Assembly (NCBI GenBank): GCA_015345905.1
Contig: JADDTR010000015.1
Location: 62,001-126,000, forward strand
Reading direction: 5' to 3'
From: Aotearoamyces nothofagi
Taxonomy: Eukaryota > Ascomycota > Leotiomycetes > Leotiales > Tympanidaceae
Length of the DNA stretch: 64,000 nt
Made by a program: the position numbers and the translations under genes. Positions 45,466-57,684 of this stretch are shown in pieces (position 1 is the first letter of the stretch; each line of letters opens with the position of its first letter). The notes beneath the pieces were generated by a model, which worked only from the letters and a program-made list of their open reading frames with translations, was not told the DNA's origin and ran no database searches.

Positions 45466-47344
45466 CTAACACTTAGCCAAGAGGCTGTGACCAGTCATCT
45501 CCTCTGGTTGTTTCAGGCCCATGGCAGCAAGAATCGTCGGTGCTACATCACCAAGGACACCATCGTTTTTCAGGCTCCAGCCCTTGGGGGCATTGGCCAT
45601 GACGAAAGGCACCTTATTAGTTGTGTGGGAAGTCTTAGGCTTGCCATCAGCAAATTTCATCTCCTCAGCATTACTAAAACACACAATGTTAGCTTTTGAT
45701 TCTGTTACTACCTTTCGAATTTAGCCAGCCTTACCCGTGATCTGAAGTTATGAAGAGCAAGTAGTTCTCCTTCTTGCAGGTCTCGTAGATCTCACCAATC
45801 GCCTTATCTGTGGTCTCAACGGCAACAATTGCAGCTTCGTAGACACCAGTATGGCCAACCATGTCAGGTGGTGCGAAGTTGTTCATGACAAACTCGAACT
45901 TCTGCTCTGCTACACGCTTTGATACCTGTTTAGCAACACCTGCAGCGCTCATTTCTGGGGCCTTGTCGTATGTGGCGACACTCTTGTTTGATGGGACGAG
46001 ATCCTGCGATTCATCACGCTCCTCGAGAGGGAACACCTTTTCGACACCTCCGTTGAAGAAGAATGTCACGTGGGCATATTTCTCGGTCTCAGCGACATGG
46101 ACTTGTCTGATACCCTGACTGCCGAGGGTCTCGGCTAGAACATTGCCCATTTTTTGAGGGTTGAAGGCAATGGTAAATGGGTAGTCGGCCTTATACTGTG
46201 TCATAGTAGTGATTCTAATGTTCTGTGGGTAAGGGAAATCCGGTTTTGGTGATCGGTCAACGTCTCCAAGAAGTTGGGTAATTTCTCGAACACGGTCTGA
46301 TCGGTAGTTGAAGAAGAAAACCTCGTCTCCATCTGGAAATGGTCAGCAAGTAAAGAAAATCAGTAGTAGTTGACAGCGAGCTTGCCTTGAATACGAGCCT
46401 CCTTTCCACCAAGAATAATTGGCTTGAGGAACTCATCATTCTCGCCCTTCTCATATCGCTCTTTAATGGTCTTGACGGGGTCACTGCTCTGCTCTCCATC
46501 TCCCACTACGAGGGCGTTGAGGCCAACTTCAACTCTGTCCCAGCGCTTGTCACGGTCCATGGCGTAATATCTTCCGACGACACTAGCGACCTCACCGATT
46601 CCAATCTCCTTGATCTTATCTAGAAGACCTTGCATGTAGCCTGCGCCAGACTTAGGGTCTGTATCACGTCCGTCTCCGATGAAGTGAATGTAGACATGGG
46701 GAATGCCAACTTCCTTGGCGACCTTGAGAAGGGAGTATAGGTGATCTTGCTTAGCATGCTAAATTTTTATTAATATCAAATGTGGTTCACATCGGCGCGA
46801 AATGCAACTTACAACACCTCCATCTGAAACCAGGCCAACCAAGTGTAGACGACCTGTGCCGGATTTTGCGTCTCTGAAGGTCTTCATGATAACCTCATTC
46901 TTGTTAAGCTCGCCCTTCTTGATCGTCTGATCAATGCGGACAACATCCTGCCATACAACACGTCCAGCACCAATGTTCAAGTGTCCGACCTCTGAGTTAC
47001 CCATGAGACCTTCTGGGAGACCGACAGCCAATGATGATGCCTCGAGCTCGGTGTATCCGTCCGCATTCTTCTTGAAAGCGTCCATGACCGGAGTCTTGGC
47101 GGCAGTAATAGCATCGCCATTCTTTGGAGAGGTAGCGGAAGGAACTCCCCAACCGTCAATCACGACTAGAGTGCCAAAGTATTGTGATTAGCCATGCTAA
47201 TTCGAGGTATATGAGGAAGTAGCAGAAGGCGAGGATGTAATCAGGCTGTTGAGCCATATTTTTACGGGTTGATTCGCGACTGGAAATGAGATGTTTGAAG
47301 GGATATAACGTACTCAGGACGGATTTATGATCGACTTTAGCCAT
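45466..47344 (-). CDS. gpmI: 2,3-bisphosphoglycerate-independent phosphoglycerate mutase
   Basis: Five exons (47344-47314, 47165-46813, 46758-46386, 46332-45735, 45673-45466) give 520 aa. The enzyme interconverts 3- and 2-phosphoglycerate in glycolysis with two Mn ions and a phosphoserine. Ser68 in GNSEVGHLN is the nucleophile. Other alkaline-phosphatase-fold motifs are VIDGWG (metal), HFIGDGRDTDP, VVGRYYAMDRD, FFNYRSDR, APPDMVGHTG and TSDHGNAEEM. Moulds use this form, whereas budding yeast has the cofactor-dependent one. The third intron (46385-46333) appears to use GC-AG ends (GCAAGC..CCAG): no GT donor keeps the frame through RIQDGDEVFFFNYR. The other introns are GT..AG. Confidence 0.96.
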
Positions 47345-47889
47345 ATTGTCGAAGTTTTAATTTCGCTCGCAAGGATGTGGTGAGGCAATAGTAATTGTAA
47401 AGTTCTGCGAATTAATAATGAGCACAAGCCATAAAAGCAATCGCAACACGCCTGGGATATTACATACTATGTTTGATTCTCTACAATTTAGAAATAATCG
47501 AGTTGTGTTATTTATGAGGGGGGTGTTACGAGCTGCGAGTTGTTGAGGGTGGGATGATAAAATGAAAACAGCTGCCCCTCCATGGCGAGACATCAGTGAG
47601 CAACTCCGACGTCACCCCGAGACCCATCAGCAAGCCAACCGCATGTAGTCAACTACATCAACGTAGCGATGAAATACCATAATTTTTCACTTTTTTTTAG
47701 GCGCGGCGCCGCTAGAGTAACTCGGAGTTTAACAACACCGTAGTGCGCCATCGGTTGCCTATGACAATATCATTCGGCGACATTGTGACACATTGATGGA
47801 ATACAAGATCATCGGTTGTGGCCGGGACATAGTGCTACCTCGTAATACGTGTATTCTATCTCGGGTCTGCCCATGAGACTCTGCAGAGT
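47345..47889. other. divergent promoter region iPGM / Med9
   Basis: 545 bp. The half next to iPGM is AT-rich. A short GC-rich GGCGCGGCGCCGC stretch at 47700-47712 contains the palindrome GGCGCC. No gene is seen. Confidence 0.5.
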
Positions 47890-48384
47890 ATGGCGAACAA
47901 TACACCTCCACAGTCTTTCTCGACATCTCACACTACAGTCGCCTCCACTACCTCTACGCTACCGCCTGATCTCTCCCCCTCCTCACTCGACACCCTCCCT
48001 GTCTTATCTGCGATCCTCACGCGCCTTCAGCCGCCCTCCACTACAAACTCCGCTTTGGGGACTACACCACAGCCGATATCACAGTCTCAAACACACAATC
48101 AATCCTCGCCCGCCGCCAACAACCCTTTTAGCATAGCCCCTCTCACAACGAAAGATATACCTGCTGCGACGGACAGCCTCAAACACAGACTACAGAAGGC
48201 GCGTACGCAGGTTGCTCAGTTACCGGATATCGACAGAGGAATTGCGCAACAAGAAGAGGAAATGAAGGAGCTAGAGGAGAAGATTTCGGCACAGAGAGCC
48301 GTTCTACAGCGGTTGAGGGAGATGGGCCTAGCCGTTGCAAATGAAACTAATGGGAACGGGGACGCGGATCAAATGGAAACATGA
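47890..48384 (+). CDS. MED9: Mediator complex subunit 9
   Basis: Single exon, 164 aa from ATG 47890. The first 35 residues are Ser/Thr/Pro-rich. The family core follows: DTLPVLSAILTRLQPP (about residues 36-51), a Ser/Gln linker, then DIPAATDSLKHRLQKARTQV and LPDIDRGIAQQEEEMKELEE, a C-terminal coiled coil ending in RLREMGLAV. This is the pattern of fungal Med9/Cse2, a small subunit of the Mediator middle module that links activators to RNA polymerase II. Length agrees with other mould members. It is convergent with the cofactor C gene. Confidence 0.88.
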   Translation: MANNTPPQSFSTSHTTVASTTSTLPPDLSPSSLDTLPVLSAILTRLQPPSTTNSALGTTPQPISQSQTHNQSSPAANNPFSIAPLTTKDIPAATDSLKHRLQKARTQVAQLPDIDRGIAQQEEEMKELEEKISAQRAVLQRLREMGLAVANETNGNGDADQMET

Positions 48385-48863
48385 ACTTAGCCTTGAAAGG
48401 CATAATACAACACAAATTCATGATGAATACTCGGAATGAACACAAATTGTGGCTCAATTGGGGGCTGCTGTGTGTTGAAGGGCTGCAATTGTGCGACCTA
48501 CAAGTCGAGGCCAGGGGAAGACCCAGACACTCATCTATCTCAACATGGTCAAGCGGTGGAAAGCTTTCCTATTTCTAGTATCTAGAAGCATTGCATACCA
48601 CGCCCTGGCGTCAAGCGGTGGCACAATATAATGCGTGCGCTATAGCTTACATATCTCCACCTAGGCCGAGAACATGTGGAAGTAGAGGACATACACAGCA
48701 GTCGCTCGGAACAGAAGTTACTTCTTTGACGAGATTATGTACGGAAAGAGAATATCTCAGATAGTTCAATCCTTCAATTTCAACCACAAATACCATCATA
48801 TTTCTTCCCATATTATAGTAGAAATCCATATTCTAGCACTCTAGATAAACAGATCTCTACAGA
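48385..48863. other. convergent intergenic region
   Basis: 479 bp between the 3' ends of the Med9 and cofactor C genes. TCAAGCGGTGG occurs twice, near 48549 and 48612. Nothing else is seen. Confidence 0.45.
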
Positions 48864-50199
48864 TTATCGTGTTTTCACCCCCATCTTCTTCAATATGTCG
48901 TCTAAGCTGACACCTGGACCGCCAGGGACTACCGTAGTCCAGAGGTCTTCTCCTAACCTATCGCTTTCTGGTAGAATAGCCCAGTTGGGACTGTGTTCTG
49001 CCTTTAGCCATTTGAAATCATCAACCTGGTCCCACTGGTTTTCAGAAGGAGCATCCGATGTCACAGTCTAATAGACATATATCAGTATATAAGCCTCCAG
49101 AAAACGTTTAAGATACGAAACTTACATAGCACGCTGGAATTGGTGCAAACCTCACGTTGCTACAGTCCTCAATGATTGGTCTGCTTGAGCACTGTAGATA
49201 CATATCGACATTTTTGCAATCATGCATTCTAACCTGGCGTGAAGCTACAGCGATTACACTGTTTTCAACGCCCGTAATGTGAGCAGCTCCAGCTACCTGA
49301 CCCGCAATAATGAGAGAATTCTTGATGTTTTTCAAGACAAGGCCGGCGAAAGGCGCTCCGTGGGCTGTAGAAACCGACATATCCACTATGCACTTGTTGA
49401 GTTTGGTCAACAGTCCAGAAGATGTAGCATGTGATGCTGACGAAGGAAGAATTATATGCAGCCCAGTATGGTTTGATATAGACACACTTGGGGTTTGCGA
49501 ATGACTTGGTTTGCGGATAGGATCAGTTGCTCTCGTCATCTCTTCATCGTGGTTCTTAGCGAACGAGGATAACTCTCCTACAGTGTCCCTCTCGGCCGGT
49601 GGCGTTGTTGAGTTTGCAGGAGTGGTTGCTATGGAAGATTCATTCGAAGATTCCAAACCAAGTTTGCTATTAGGGACTTGCAGACGTTGTCCAGCCACAA
49701 GCTCTGCCGCATCGGTCAAGGATATCGCGGAACTATTCTTCTGCTTTTTGAATGAGAACCGAGATTTTGGTGCAAACTTCGCTCGAGCGTCTCCAAGTTT
49801 CTCGGTGAGAGCTTTAATAGCCTGCAAAGTCAGCCAATAAGCTCTTTCTTATATGCACATAGAACTAACCTGCGAGTACGTCCGTTGATCATAGGCTGGA
49901 ATGTAATTTGACGCATCCGAGACCTCGTTAGAAAGGCGAGCAATACTAGCTAGACAGTGGTCAATCGCATCTTGCCTTTCTCCAGCTATCATAGCAAAAT
50001 GCTCTAGTTGGCTAATCTGTTCTTGAAGCTCTTGTATACGTCAGGTTTCATCCGGGTTGCTGAGCATTCAATCGATCATACCTGTAACCTCTCCTTGAAA
50101 GTAGCGGTAAAAGCGCTCCTTCAAACTAGATTGTTGCCCAAGTGGTCCATTAAATGGCTCAGGAGGCTCCCCATTGGGCTTTTCGAATTTTGCGGCCAT
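48864..50199 (-). CDS. tubulin-folding cofactor C
   Basis: Exons 50199-50082, 50030-49870, 49821-49126 and 49067-48864 give 392 aa. The N-terminal part (SLKERFYRYFQGEVTELQEQ to DQRTYSQAIKALTEKL) is the helical spectrin-like tubulin-binding region. A Ser/Thr-rich linker follows. The beta-helical C-CAP/TBCC domain begins at about residue 205, with IVDMSVSTAHGAPFAGLVLK and VIAVASRQVRMHDCKNVDMY. QCSSRPIIEDCSNVRFAP carries the conserved QxRxHxC-type element (here ASRQVRMHDC), whose Arg acts as a finger that stimulates GTP hydrolysis by beta-tubulin. The ending NQWDQVDDFKWLKAEHSPNW is typical of the family. It works with cofactors D and E in assembling alpha/beta-tubulin dimers. Confidence 0.92.
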
Positions 50200-51009
50200 C
50201 ACGTTGCGGCTGTGGCCTTCTACGCAATCGATAAACCACAGAAATCAGAAAGACGCGTCTCACGCTGCAAAAATCCGCAGGCAGCCTGATATGGGTCTAG
50301 ATAGCTCAAGGGAAATGCTTGAAATTTTAAAATATCAAATGTCCCTTATAAATTCAACAGCCTTCGAAAAACTATGACACAAGGTTGCCGTTCAGAGTTC
50401 TAAAGAATTTCGGATGAAGGTGATATTATGTGGTGACAGTGTCAGTAACTGAGTAGACGTGAAGAGAAGATAAGGCCCGAATCCGATCGCATCCTATTTC
50501 GTAATAATTCATATCAATAGGATTGCGCTTGGTGCATGATACCTATGCATGCTGATAACTGCATAAAGCTTTACGGATTTAAGCCCCGGGCTCAGTCGAT
50601 CGGGATCCTTACAAAAACCGTTCAATATGGACAGGTGCGGGGTAGTTCTTGATCGGCATTTCCAGCTCGCTTCCACAGTCACGTGCACCTAACGATGAGG
50701 AGCCAGTTACAAATAGAAAATGGTATTGAAAGTTCCTTCGCCTTTTCAGTGTCACGCCAATCCGTAACAGCAACTTAGTCGCTAGCTAATAAGAGTCCCA
50801 TTAACGTAGATTCTAAGGCTTTCATCCGTGATAGGACCCAAAAAGGCAAGTCAATGTCACTGGAACAATAATAATCTTGGCAGTGTTCTAGTATATAAGA
50901 ATTTACTAAGGGAACATCTTGTTATTCCGTCATATGCGACCTAGTGAATTGACCATGTTTATGTACACTGCTATAAAGAGTATTGAAGTATGAGAGTAAA
51001 GTAGTTCCA
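50200..51009. other. intergenic, nothing recognised
   Basis: 810 bp between two leftward genes. It is AT-rich with an E-box CACGTG near 50681. It presumably carries the cofactor C promoter and the 3' UTR of the complex I subunit gene. Confidence 0.45.
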
Positions 51010-51744
51010 TCAAGCCGAGTCTACGGGAACATCGATGCCATATGTCGCCTTGATCCTTTCCCTCCTTCGTTCTTCGTATCCTGGTGCGTATATACCTGTA
51101 ATATAGGTAAGCAAGTAAACGAATGCCTATATAAATAGAGAACATACCTCTGCCTTCTCCAAGCTCCGCAATTGTCTGTTCTATTGGGCGTCGTCGGTTC
51201 TTTCGCAGATACTCCTTTCGATCAAATTCATCTTCTTGCGAATCCCTATACAACCCTGACAAGCTTCCCCCCGTGAAATCGAACGTGCCCAGTACGACAG
51301 CTGCTAAAGCTCCGTACCCGAACATGGCAGGCAATGAGCCATCTATGCTTGTCAGTATATTATTTCAATGGCCCCGTGTGCCATTGATACATACGTCGTA
51401 GTCCGATCAATCCGCCCGCCAGAAATCCTCCCAATGCTGTATTTAAACTATCATCCCTCTCCCTCAGGTTTGCTGCAGCAAATCTTGTGAACTCGTAAGT
51501 TCCTCCCATTGCCGCTGCAACAAAATCAGCGCCGATACAATTGATTATACATGATAGACGCCTTACCAAACACTGCGATCGTAGAGCCGGTCCGTGTGAA
51601 TACGCCCCATGCACTAACGTTCTTTCTCGTCAGAGTGTTTTGTATCGCGGAAACGAGTGCTCCGGAAGCACCTGTGATCAATGTTCCATTGATAGCAGCC
51701 TTGACTGCATCATGTGGATGGTAAGCAATATCCCCAGACGCCAT
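51010..51744 (-). CDS. mitochondrial complex I 21-kDa subunit (NDUFA11/NUJM, Tim17 fold)
   Basis: Exons 51744-51567, 51514-51395, 51342-51148 and 51095-51010 give 192 aa (about 21 kDa). The Gly-rich membrane segments DAVKAAINGTLITGASGALV, AAMGGTYEFTRFAAANLRER, ALGGFLAGGLIGLRHGS and MFGYGALAAVVLGTFDFTG are those of the Tim17/Tim22/Tim23 family in its complex I branch (mammalian B14.7/NDUFA11, fungal 21.3-kDa subunit). The C-terminus, RKEYLRKNRRRPIEQTIAEL then GIYAPGYEERRRERIKATYG, is basic and family-specific. It is a membrane-arm accessory subunit in the inner membrane that stabilises the enzyme and supercomplexes. The introns are 51-53 nt long. Confidence 0.9.
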
Positions 51745-52250
51745 TGTAAAATTGAATCGTCCGAGGAAGTCTAGGCCGGTGCTGAAGCTGAGGGTTTGTC
51801 GTGTACATAAAGCTCGCCTTGCAGCTCCCGGTGGACGGGATGCTAGTTAGACGCTAGTCTAAATAAGATGGAAGCTGCAATAAAAGTGATGCCTGGGGCA
51901 ATATCTCGACAGATGAGCTTTAAAGCTATGGACATCTTGCAGGAACGATGAGCCCGTTCTTTATTGATTTATTGTAGATCAACTTGTAAATGTCGTCTGT
52001 GAGTCATAGGGATTCGATATTTATGCCGTTGCTGGCAGACCCAGTGAGCGAGGTGACAAATTTACGCGCGTTCATCATAAGGCAGCCAAGAGCTTTACAA
52101 CGCATTCATCGAGCTTCAACTTTACGTGGATCTACGACTCCATCATATCTGCCATCGTGTTAGTTAGCAGTAATCCCTTAAGGAATATTGTGAGGATTTG
52201 CCAGCATCCGCACGTACCCCAAGCCAAGTCGAGCATATCTAACGCCCTCA
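51745..52250. other. divergent promoter region, complex I subunit / Ubp2
   Basis: 506 bp between two start codons. A short inverted CTAGTTAGACGCTAGTCTAA stretch lies near 51842-51861. Nothing else is recognised. Confidence 0.45.
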
Positions 52251-55200
52251 ATGGGGCAGTTTGAGCTTCCCGACGCCCCAGGTTTGTGGAGCTGTCCCTT
52301 GCTATCACAAGCCATACTGACTCATGTGCCTTCCATCAGGGAAGACTGCTCCTCGTCTTTTAATAGACTTGTTGGACTATGACCCTCGACGCGTCCGCCC
52401 AGATGGCAAAAATCTCCTCGTCGACCCAGCTCCGATCTTTAAGCTCGGCAGGCTTCATCCTCTGCGAGCACTACCCCAAGACTGTCATCACAGACTATGG
52501 AGAAAGGACTCGCAATCTATACTTCCAGGAGTTGACCAGGAACCAACCACGTCTTCAAAATTCACATCATCGTCATACTGTGAGCGTTGTTTGCATCATT
52601 TCGATATTGTTGCCGATTATACACAGAGGCCGGAGAGACAGCTACCCTGTGGGCTTAAAACAAAGTTCCCTCTGCATCACCTCCAGTATCTAAGCTCACA
52701 GTATCGGACCGAAACTCTTAACAAAACGATTGAGGGAAAATATGATAACTTCAAGGAGATCCACCGATATGTATGCTCGGCCCCAAGCTGCCCTATTGTG
52801 GTTGACATCCGAATATCAGGACCAAGACTGAGCAAAGAGCGTCTGTCATGCCTGCTTGACCCGGCGAGAGTTTTTCAACGTGGCCAAAAGGAAATAAAGG
52901 ATGATCCGACACGCTATATGGACACGCGCCCCATGCTCCCTATCGAGGTTCTAACTGTGCTTCGCACATATCTCAGCGATGCCATGAGCAAAGATCTGAG
53001 TGAGACAAAAAGAATAGCAGTGCGCAACAAGAAGTTTTTGCTCGCTTTTGCGGATGATTGTGACGAGCTCCTTGAGTATCTTGGTTTTGTGTTTCACGAA
53101 GAACATAGTGTGAGGGAAGAAGTAAGTTGTATGATCATTTTGTAAACCATATGGCATGCTAAACTTTAAAATAGAAAACAGAAACAGATAGATTTTGGAT
53201 ACTTCCTTGTGTATCACCCGCCGATCAACTCTCTACAGTAAAGTCAAGTAGGCAGTTTCTAGAGGACGTTATGTACGAACTATCGCAAAGAATAGCCAAT
53301 CGACCTATAGAAGAACAGCAAAAGTCATTGGCCCGCATTACACATCAGCCTTTGCCGGCCATGAAGGATATACGAAGGGTCCTTGGCTGCCTTGATTATC
53401 CAACAGTCTCTCGTACAGTTAATCTCGAGGTGGATGAACACCCGCACTACGCAGGACTAGGTGCTGTTGGTGATTTTGATGACAATCTCGTCATCTTTGC
53501 GTACGAGCGACAACGAGAGTGCGATCCAAAGAATAGACCGTATTATCTTGAGTGCCTACAAGGAATCGCAAACGGTCGAAATAGCGATGATCTACAAGAA
53601 GTCGCCGTGAAGGCGGTTTCTTTAGGAGAATCTACTCTGAAAGAGATTGATGATGCTTATAGGTTCTTGAATCTCAATCCAGATGCCAATAATGGAGACG
53701 ACCATATTATAGGAAATTACATGTCTAGGATAGAATCGGCACCTCGACAAAAAGAGGAGGCTAATCAATGCCTGTTGATCATTGGCAAGGCCAGAGATAG
53801 TGCAAAGATACAAGCCGTTGCCAACGACAAATCCATGACTCTCGACGAAGCTCTCGAATTTTTAGGTGTCGCCCGAGACACTGCTTCAGAATTCGTTGAA
53901 GCTGCAGCTATTGCGCTAGTAAGTCCCGAGCCATAATATGCTATCATGGCAAGCCTTCTTGGTTTAATAGCAGTTTAAACGTGGGTAAAGCTAACACGCG
54001 TCTAGGCTTCGGAAAAGGACAAATCCAAAGTGGCTCACGCTCTTCATGTCATTGCAGACCAGCGAAATGAGCTTTCACTAGAGGTCGCAGCTTCTCAAAT
54101 GGAGTCTGGCACGACAGATGCAACTCTTGGGGTTACGGAAGCCTATAGAAGACTTCAGATTACCGACAACAGCGCATCTGATGAATCTGTCTTCACGTAT
54201 TTTCAAACGCTAACTCAATCTGCTCCTCCAGGATCAAAAGACAGCTATAAAGAGGCACTTCAAGTCATTGCAGCAGCTCGGAACAGTGCTTACCTTTGGG
54301 CCAAGCTAAGTAACCCCGATGCTATTGTAGCAGCACTACTGGGAACTGTAGACCAGCCCGTAGGACTGTCAAACATTGGGAACACGTGTTACCTCAACAG
54401 CCTTCTCCAGTATTATTATACTGTGCGGCCAGTAAGGGATGTTGTCATGAACTTCCAAGATTATCGCATGCCCATTACCACAGAGAATCTACTGAAAAAG
54501 CGTGTTGGTGGCCGAGCCGTTGCTAAAGGAGAGATAGTCAAGGCACAAAATTGTATGTCATGTTATTCCCTTGGTAGTGTTGATACTAACGTCGTTGTAG
54601 TCGTTGAGGAATTACGAATACTTTTCCAAAATCTCAAATCTGCCTCAACACAATCTGTCAAGCCAAGCCAGGACCTAGCTGAGTTGACATTGTTCAGCAC
54701 CGCAACTGAAGCAAACTTCAGACGAGCTTCAATTAGTACCCCTTCCGGCATCCCAAACGTGAATCCTCCCCTTGACCGCCCTATTTTTGGCCCAGATATT
54801 TGTCTGCCACCGCCGCCTCCCGAAATGATTCCACCCCCTATTCCAACGCGACCTTCCCCGACACCTGCGACGGATAGATATGATACTGAGATGATAGATC
54901 GGCCCAGAGAAGAATTGCCCGAGCCCGATGATGCGAGCAGTGATACGACTTTAGTAGATGTGGAACAATCAAATGCAATGGACGGTAATACTGGAGATGC
55001 CAGTATAGTTTCAGGTGCATCGTCGAAGCACAGTAATTATTTCGAAATGTCTACTTCTACTACTGATGATCGGGTCCCAGACGATGATGGACAATATGAT
55101 GAAATCATGGAGAATGAGTCAATACTCACGCCTCTATCTGAGAGTAGCATGACCACTGAGAAACCACCTCCAGTACCGCCACGCAACAAGCCAGCCCCTA

Positions 55201-56438
55201 TTAAAACATCTGGTGAGTCTGAGGAGGCTTTGCGTGCTCAAAAATTATATTTTGGGGCGCAGCAGGATGTAACAGAGGTCATTGGAAATGTGATGTTCCG
55301 GTTGCAGTGCGCTATCAAACCGACGAGCATTGATCCAAAGTTTGGGGAACAGATTGACAAGATCAGGGAGACGTTTTATGGCGCCAATGCCGTTTATCTT
55401 AAGAAGGCGGACGAATATGATGTGAAAGTTGAAGACTGGGCCAATCTCATCGTGTTTCCAGGATCTAATGGGTCTAGGGATATTTATGAAGCGCTTGACG
55501 TTGTCTTTGACGAGCAAGTTGTTGAAATCAATAACGCAAATACAACCCAGTATGCGTCCATTAACAAGCTCCCACCCATACTGCAAATTCAGATCCAACG
55601 TACCGCCTTTGATCCTGCCACCCAACAAGCTTCGAAGAACCAGAATAGGATCGTATTTGAGGAGACCATCTATTTGGATCGATACATGGACTCTGAGAAG
55701 GTGTTGCAACGGCGTAGAGACGCTTGGAAATGGAAGGAACGAGTCCGGACATTGGAGGCACGCCAGAAAGCTCTCCAAACAACCCAGGCAGAAGTTGCCG
55801 TCCCGGACGCTCTTTTAGCTACCAAAGACTTCATCAGACAGCTTGAAGAGGAAGAAATTGAAGACATTGAAGTCGATTCTAGACTTTCCGAAGTGCTCGA
55901 AGATCGATCAGTGGAAATCTCTCGGGAACTCGTTTGGATTTCTGATGAAATCAAACACCTTAAGGAAAAGCTCCAAGATCAGTTCACGGATATGAGAGAA
56001 CATAGATATCGACTTCAAGCTGTCTTTATCCACCGCGGTACCAGCGCATACGGCCACTATTGGATCTATATCTACGATTTCCAGCATGATGTCTGGCGCG
56101 AGTACAATGACGAACGGGTCTCATTGGTTGATGATAGAAAGAAGATCTTCGAACAAAGCGGGCCTAATGGTGCCACGCCTTATTATCTTGTGTACGTACG
56201 AGACGAGGATAAGGATGATCTTGTCGATGCGGTTTGCCGTGAAATCGTTGAGCTTCCGGCAACTGCACCCGAAGATGCGACCAAGGTGTGTCCTCCACGT
56301 ATTGATGATGATGCCGTCGAAATTAAGAATGAATCGCAGCATGTTGAACATGCTGGCTCAAGCCAGGACTCGGATTTGATGGCTATAGGCTCATGGGATG
56401 ATGTTCCCCAGAATGATGACCGTCGGGAGGAGTGGTAG
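52251..56438 (+). CDS. UBP2: Ubp2-type ubiquitin-specific protease
   Basis: Five exons (52251-52281, 52340-53121, 53175-53918, 54006-54552, 54601-56438) give 1313 aa. Exon 1 encodes only MGQFELPDAPG. Three repeated short helical modules (DDAYRFLNLNP, DEALEFLGVARD, TEAYRRLQITD) precede the USP domain, as in yeast Ubp2. The catalytic Cys647 is in GLSNIGNTCYLNSLLQYYY and the His box is AYGHYWIYIYDF with His1187. A PPPVPPRNKP proline motif and acidic Ser-rich linker lie inside the domain insertion. Yeast Ubp2 opposes Rsp5 by trimming Lys63-linked chains. Intron 4 (54553-54600) is 48 nt with TACTAAC and no stop in frame, so the genomic frame reads through it. Splicing it restores QNFVEELRILFQNL, as the family has. 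Confidence 0.93.
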
Positions 56439-56905
56439 GTAATGATACGCACGCAAACTTTAACGGCGTGAAATGTTTAGCAAGGTAGACGATATTGCTG
56501 GTCTCGATGTCTTGGGATTTTTGCTCCCTCATATTTACATGTATCTACATTAGAGCGAGCAAATGCGATGCATAGCCTGCAAGAGGTTGAAGGTTATAAT
56601 AATTCCACACATGCCTAACATGACTAACTTGCCCTGTTTTCCAGATATCTGCAAAGATAATACAAGTATGGCAAGGCGAACCAAAGTTCGTATACTCTAT
56701 GGGAATACTTGAATCCGTATTGACACTATGTGAGAAGCAAATAAAAGTTAATGTTGGAAACGCTATTCACTCACTCAAGGACGTATATTATTTTTCAAGT
56801 CCTTCCTTAGTGAACTTGGACTCCACGCCACATCTGTTGTTGTCGTAAATTAGAATTGGGTAATACTTTTAGCTTCTGATAACGTTCAGCCCAGCTACAA
56901 TCACT
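56439..56905. other. intergenic
   Basis: 467 bp, AT-rich. Nothing is recognised beyond probable UTR and promoter sequence. Confidence 0.45.
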
Positions 56906-57684
56906 ATGGTACATCATAGCAGTACCAATGCACTAACAGCTCCGAGCCATGTCGAGCATGAAGAAAGTATCTCCAGCTTGCACTATGGCGGTCAACTCGA
57001 AAGGGAGCAAACACATGCAGCTATCCGAGCATTCAATGCAGGTGACACTTTTACTTTCATGAGCCTGGCATCACAGCTACTGTGCAATCCCAACTTTCCA
57101 CTCTTTCGGAGGGCAGAAGTGAGTAATCTCCATGAGAGTAATGGCAAGAAAATTACTAATACTCATCAGTTGAACTTTTTCTATGCGGGCACCTGCAGTG
57201 GCCAGGTAGGTCCTCCTCAACGAGACGTTATGACTTCGTACTAGAGACTAATCTATACGAGAAGGAATCCGAAAATTATCTCAATAACTGCTTGCATTAC
57301 TGCGAACTGGTAAGTGCACTTGCTATAGGAAGAAACAAGCCAGTTCCAGACTGCGTAGAAAGACTGGAGGCCTACGCACGATCTACAGGAAATGCGGTAG
57401 AGTTTCATCCGCCAACTCTTACAACCACAAACAAGATTACTATTCAACAGCCAAGCACCATAGAAGCACCAAAAGCGCCCTCCAAGGCTATACCTACCTC
57501 CAGCCGAATATTCGGGATGAACGTGAGCCAGAAGCTGCCTCTGAGGCCAAAGGCCGACTGTCGATTCGAAGCTGTTGAAAGAGGGGTTCTTCCTTTCGCC
57601 GCACTCACATCTAGCGAGAGAACAAAATATATGCAATACTGTCGTCGGAAGAAAGGAAATAGGAGAACAAGCTGGAGGTATTGA
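56906..57684 (+). CDS. hypothetical protein, helical; uncertain gene model
   Basis: I do not recognise this gene. A coding-like frame starts at ATG 56906 (MVHHSSTNALTAPSHVEHEE). A first intron (57119-57169, GTGAGT..CAG) is likely. The second junction is unclear. The frame of TNLYEKESENYLNNCLHYCE, which runs to the stop at 57684, is reached by a 41-nt intron (57206-57246), but that is shorter than any other intron here, and it discards RYDFVLE, which itself looks coding. That model gives 228 aa. NPNFPLFRRAE resembles helical repeats in some fungal proteins. Past 57600 a second frame (to 57814: EIGEQAGGIEEELHEHLNQG) also looks coding, so the gene may have a further undetected junction or be decaying. 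Confidence 0.4.

Noticed and set aside
32150-47344. Metabolic gene cluster including pyruvate decarboxylase and phosphoglycerate mutase
   Set aside because: The genes between them are unrelated housekeeping or signalling genes on both strands, with no tailoring enzymes or shared promoter.
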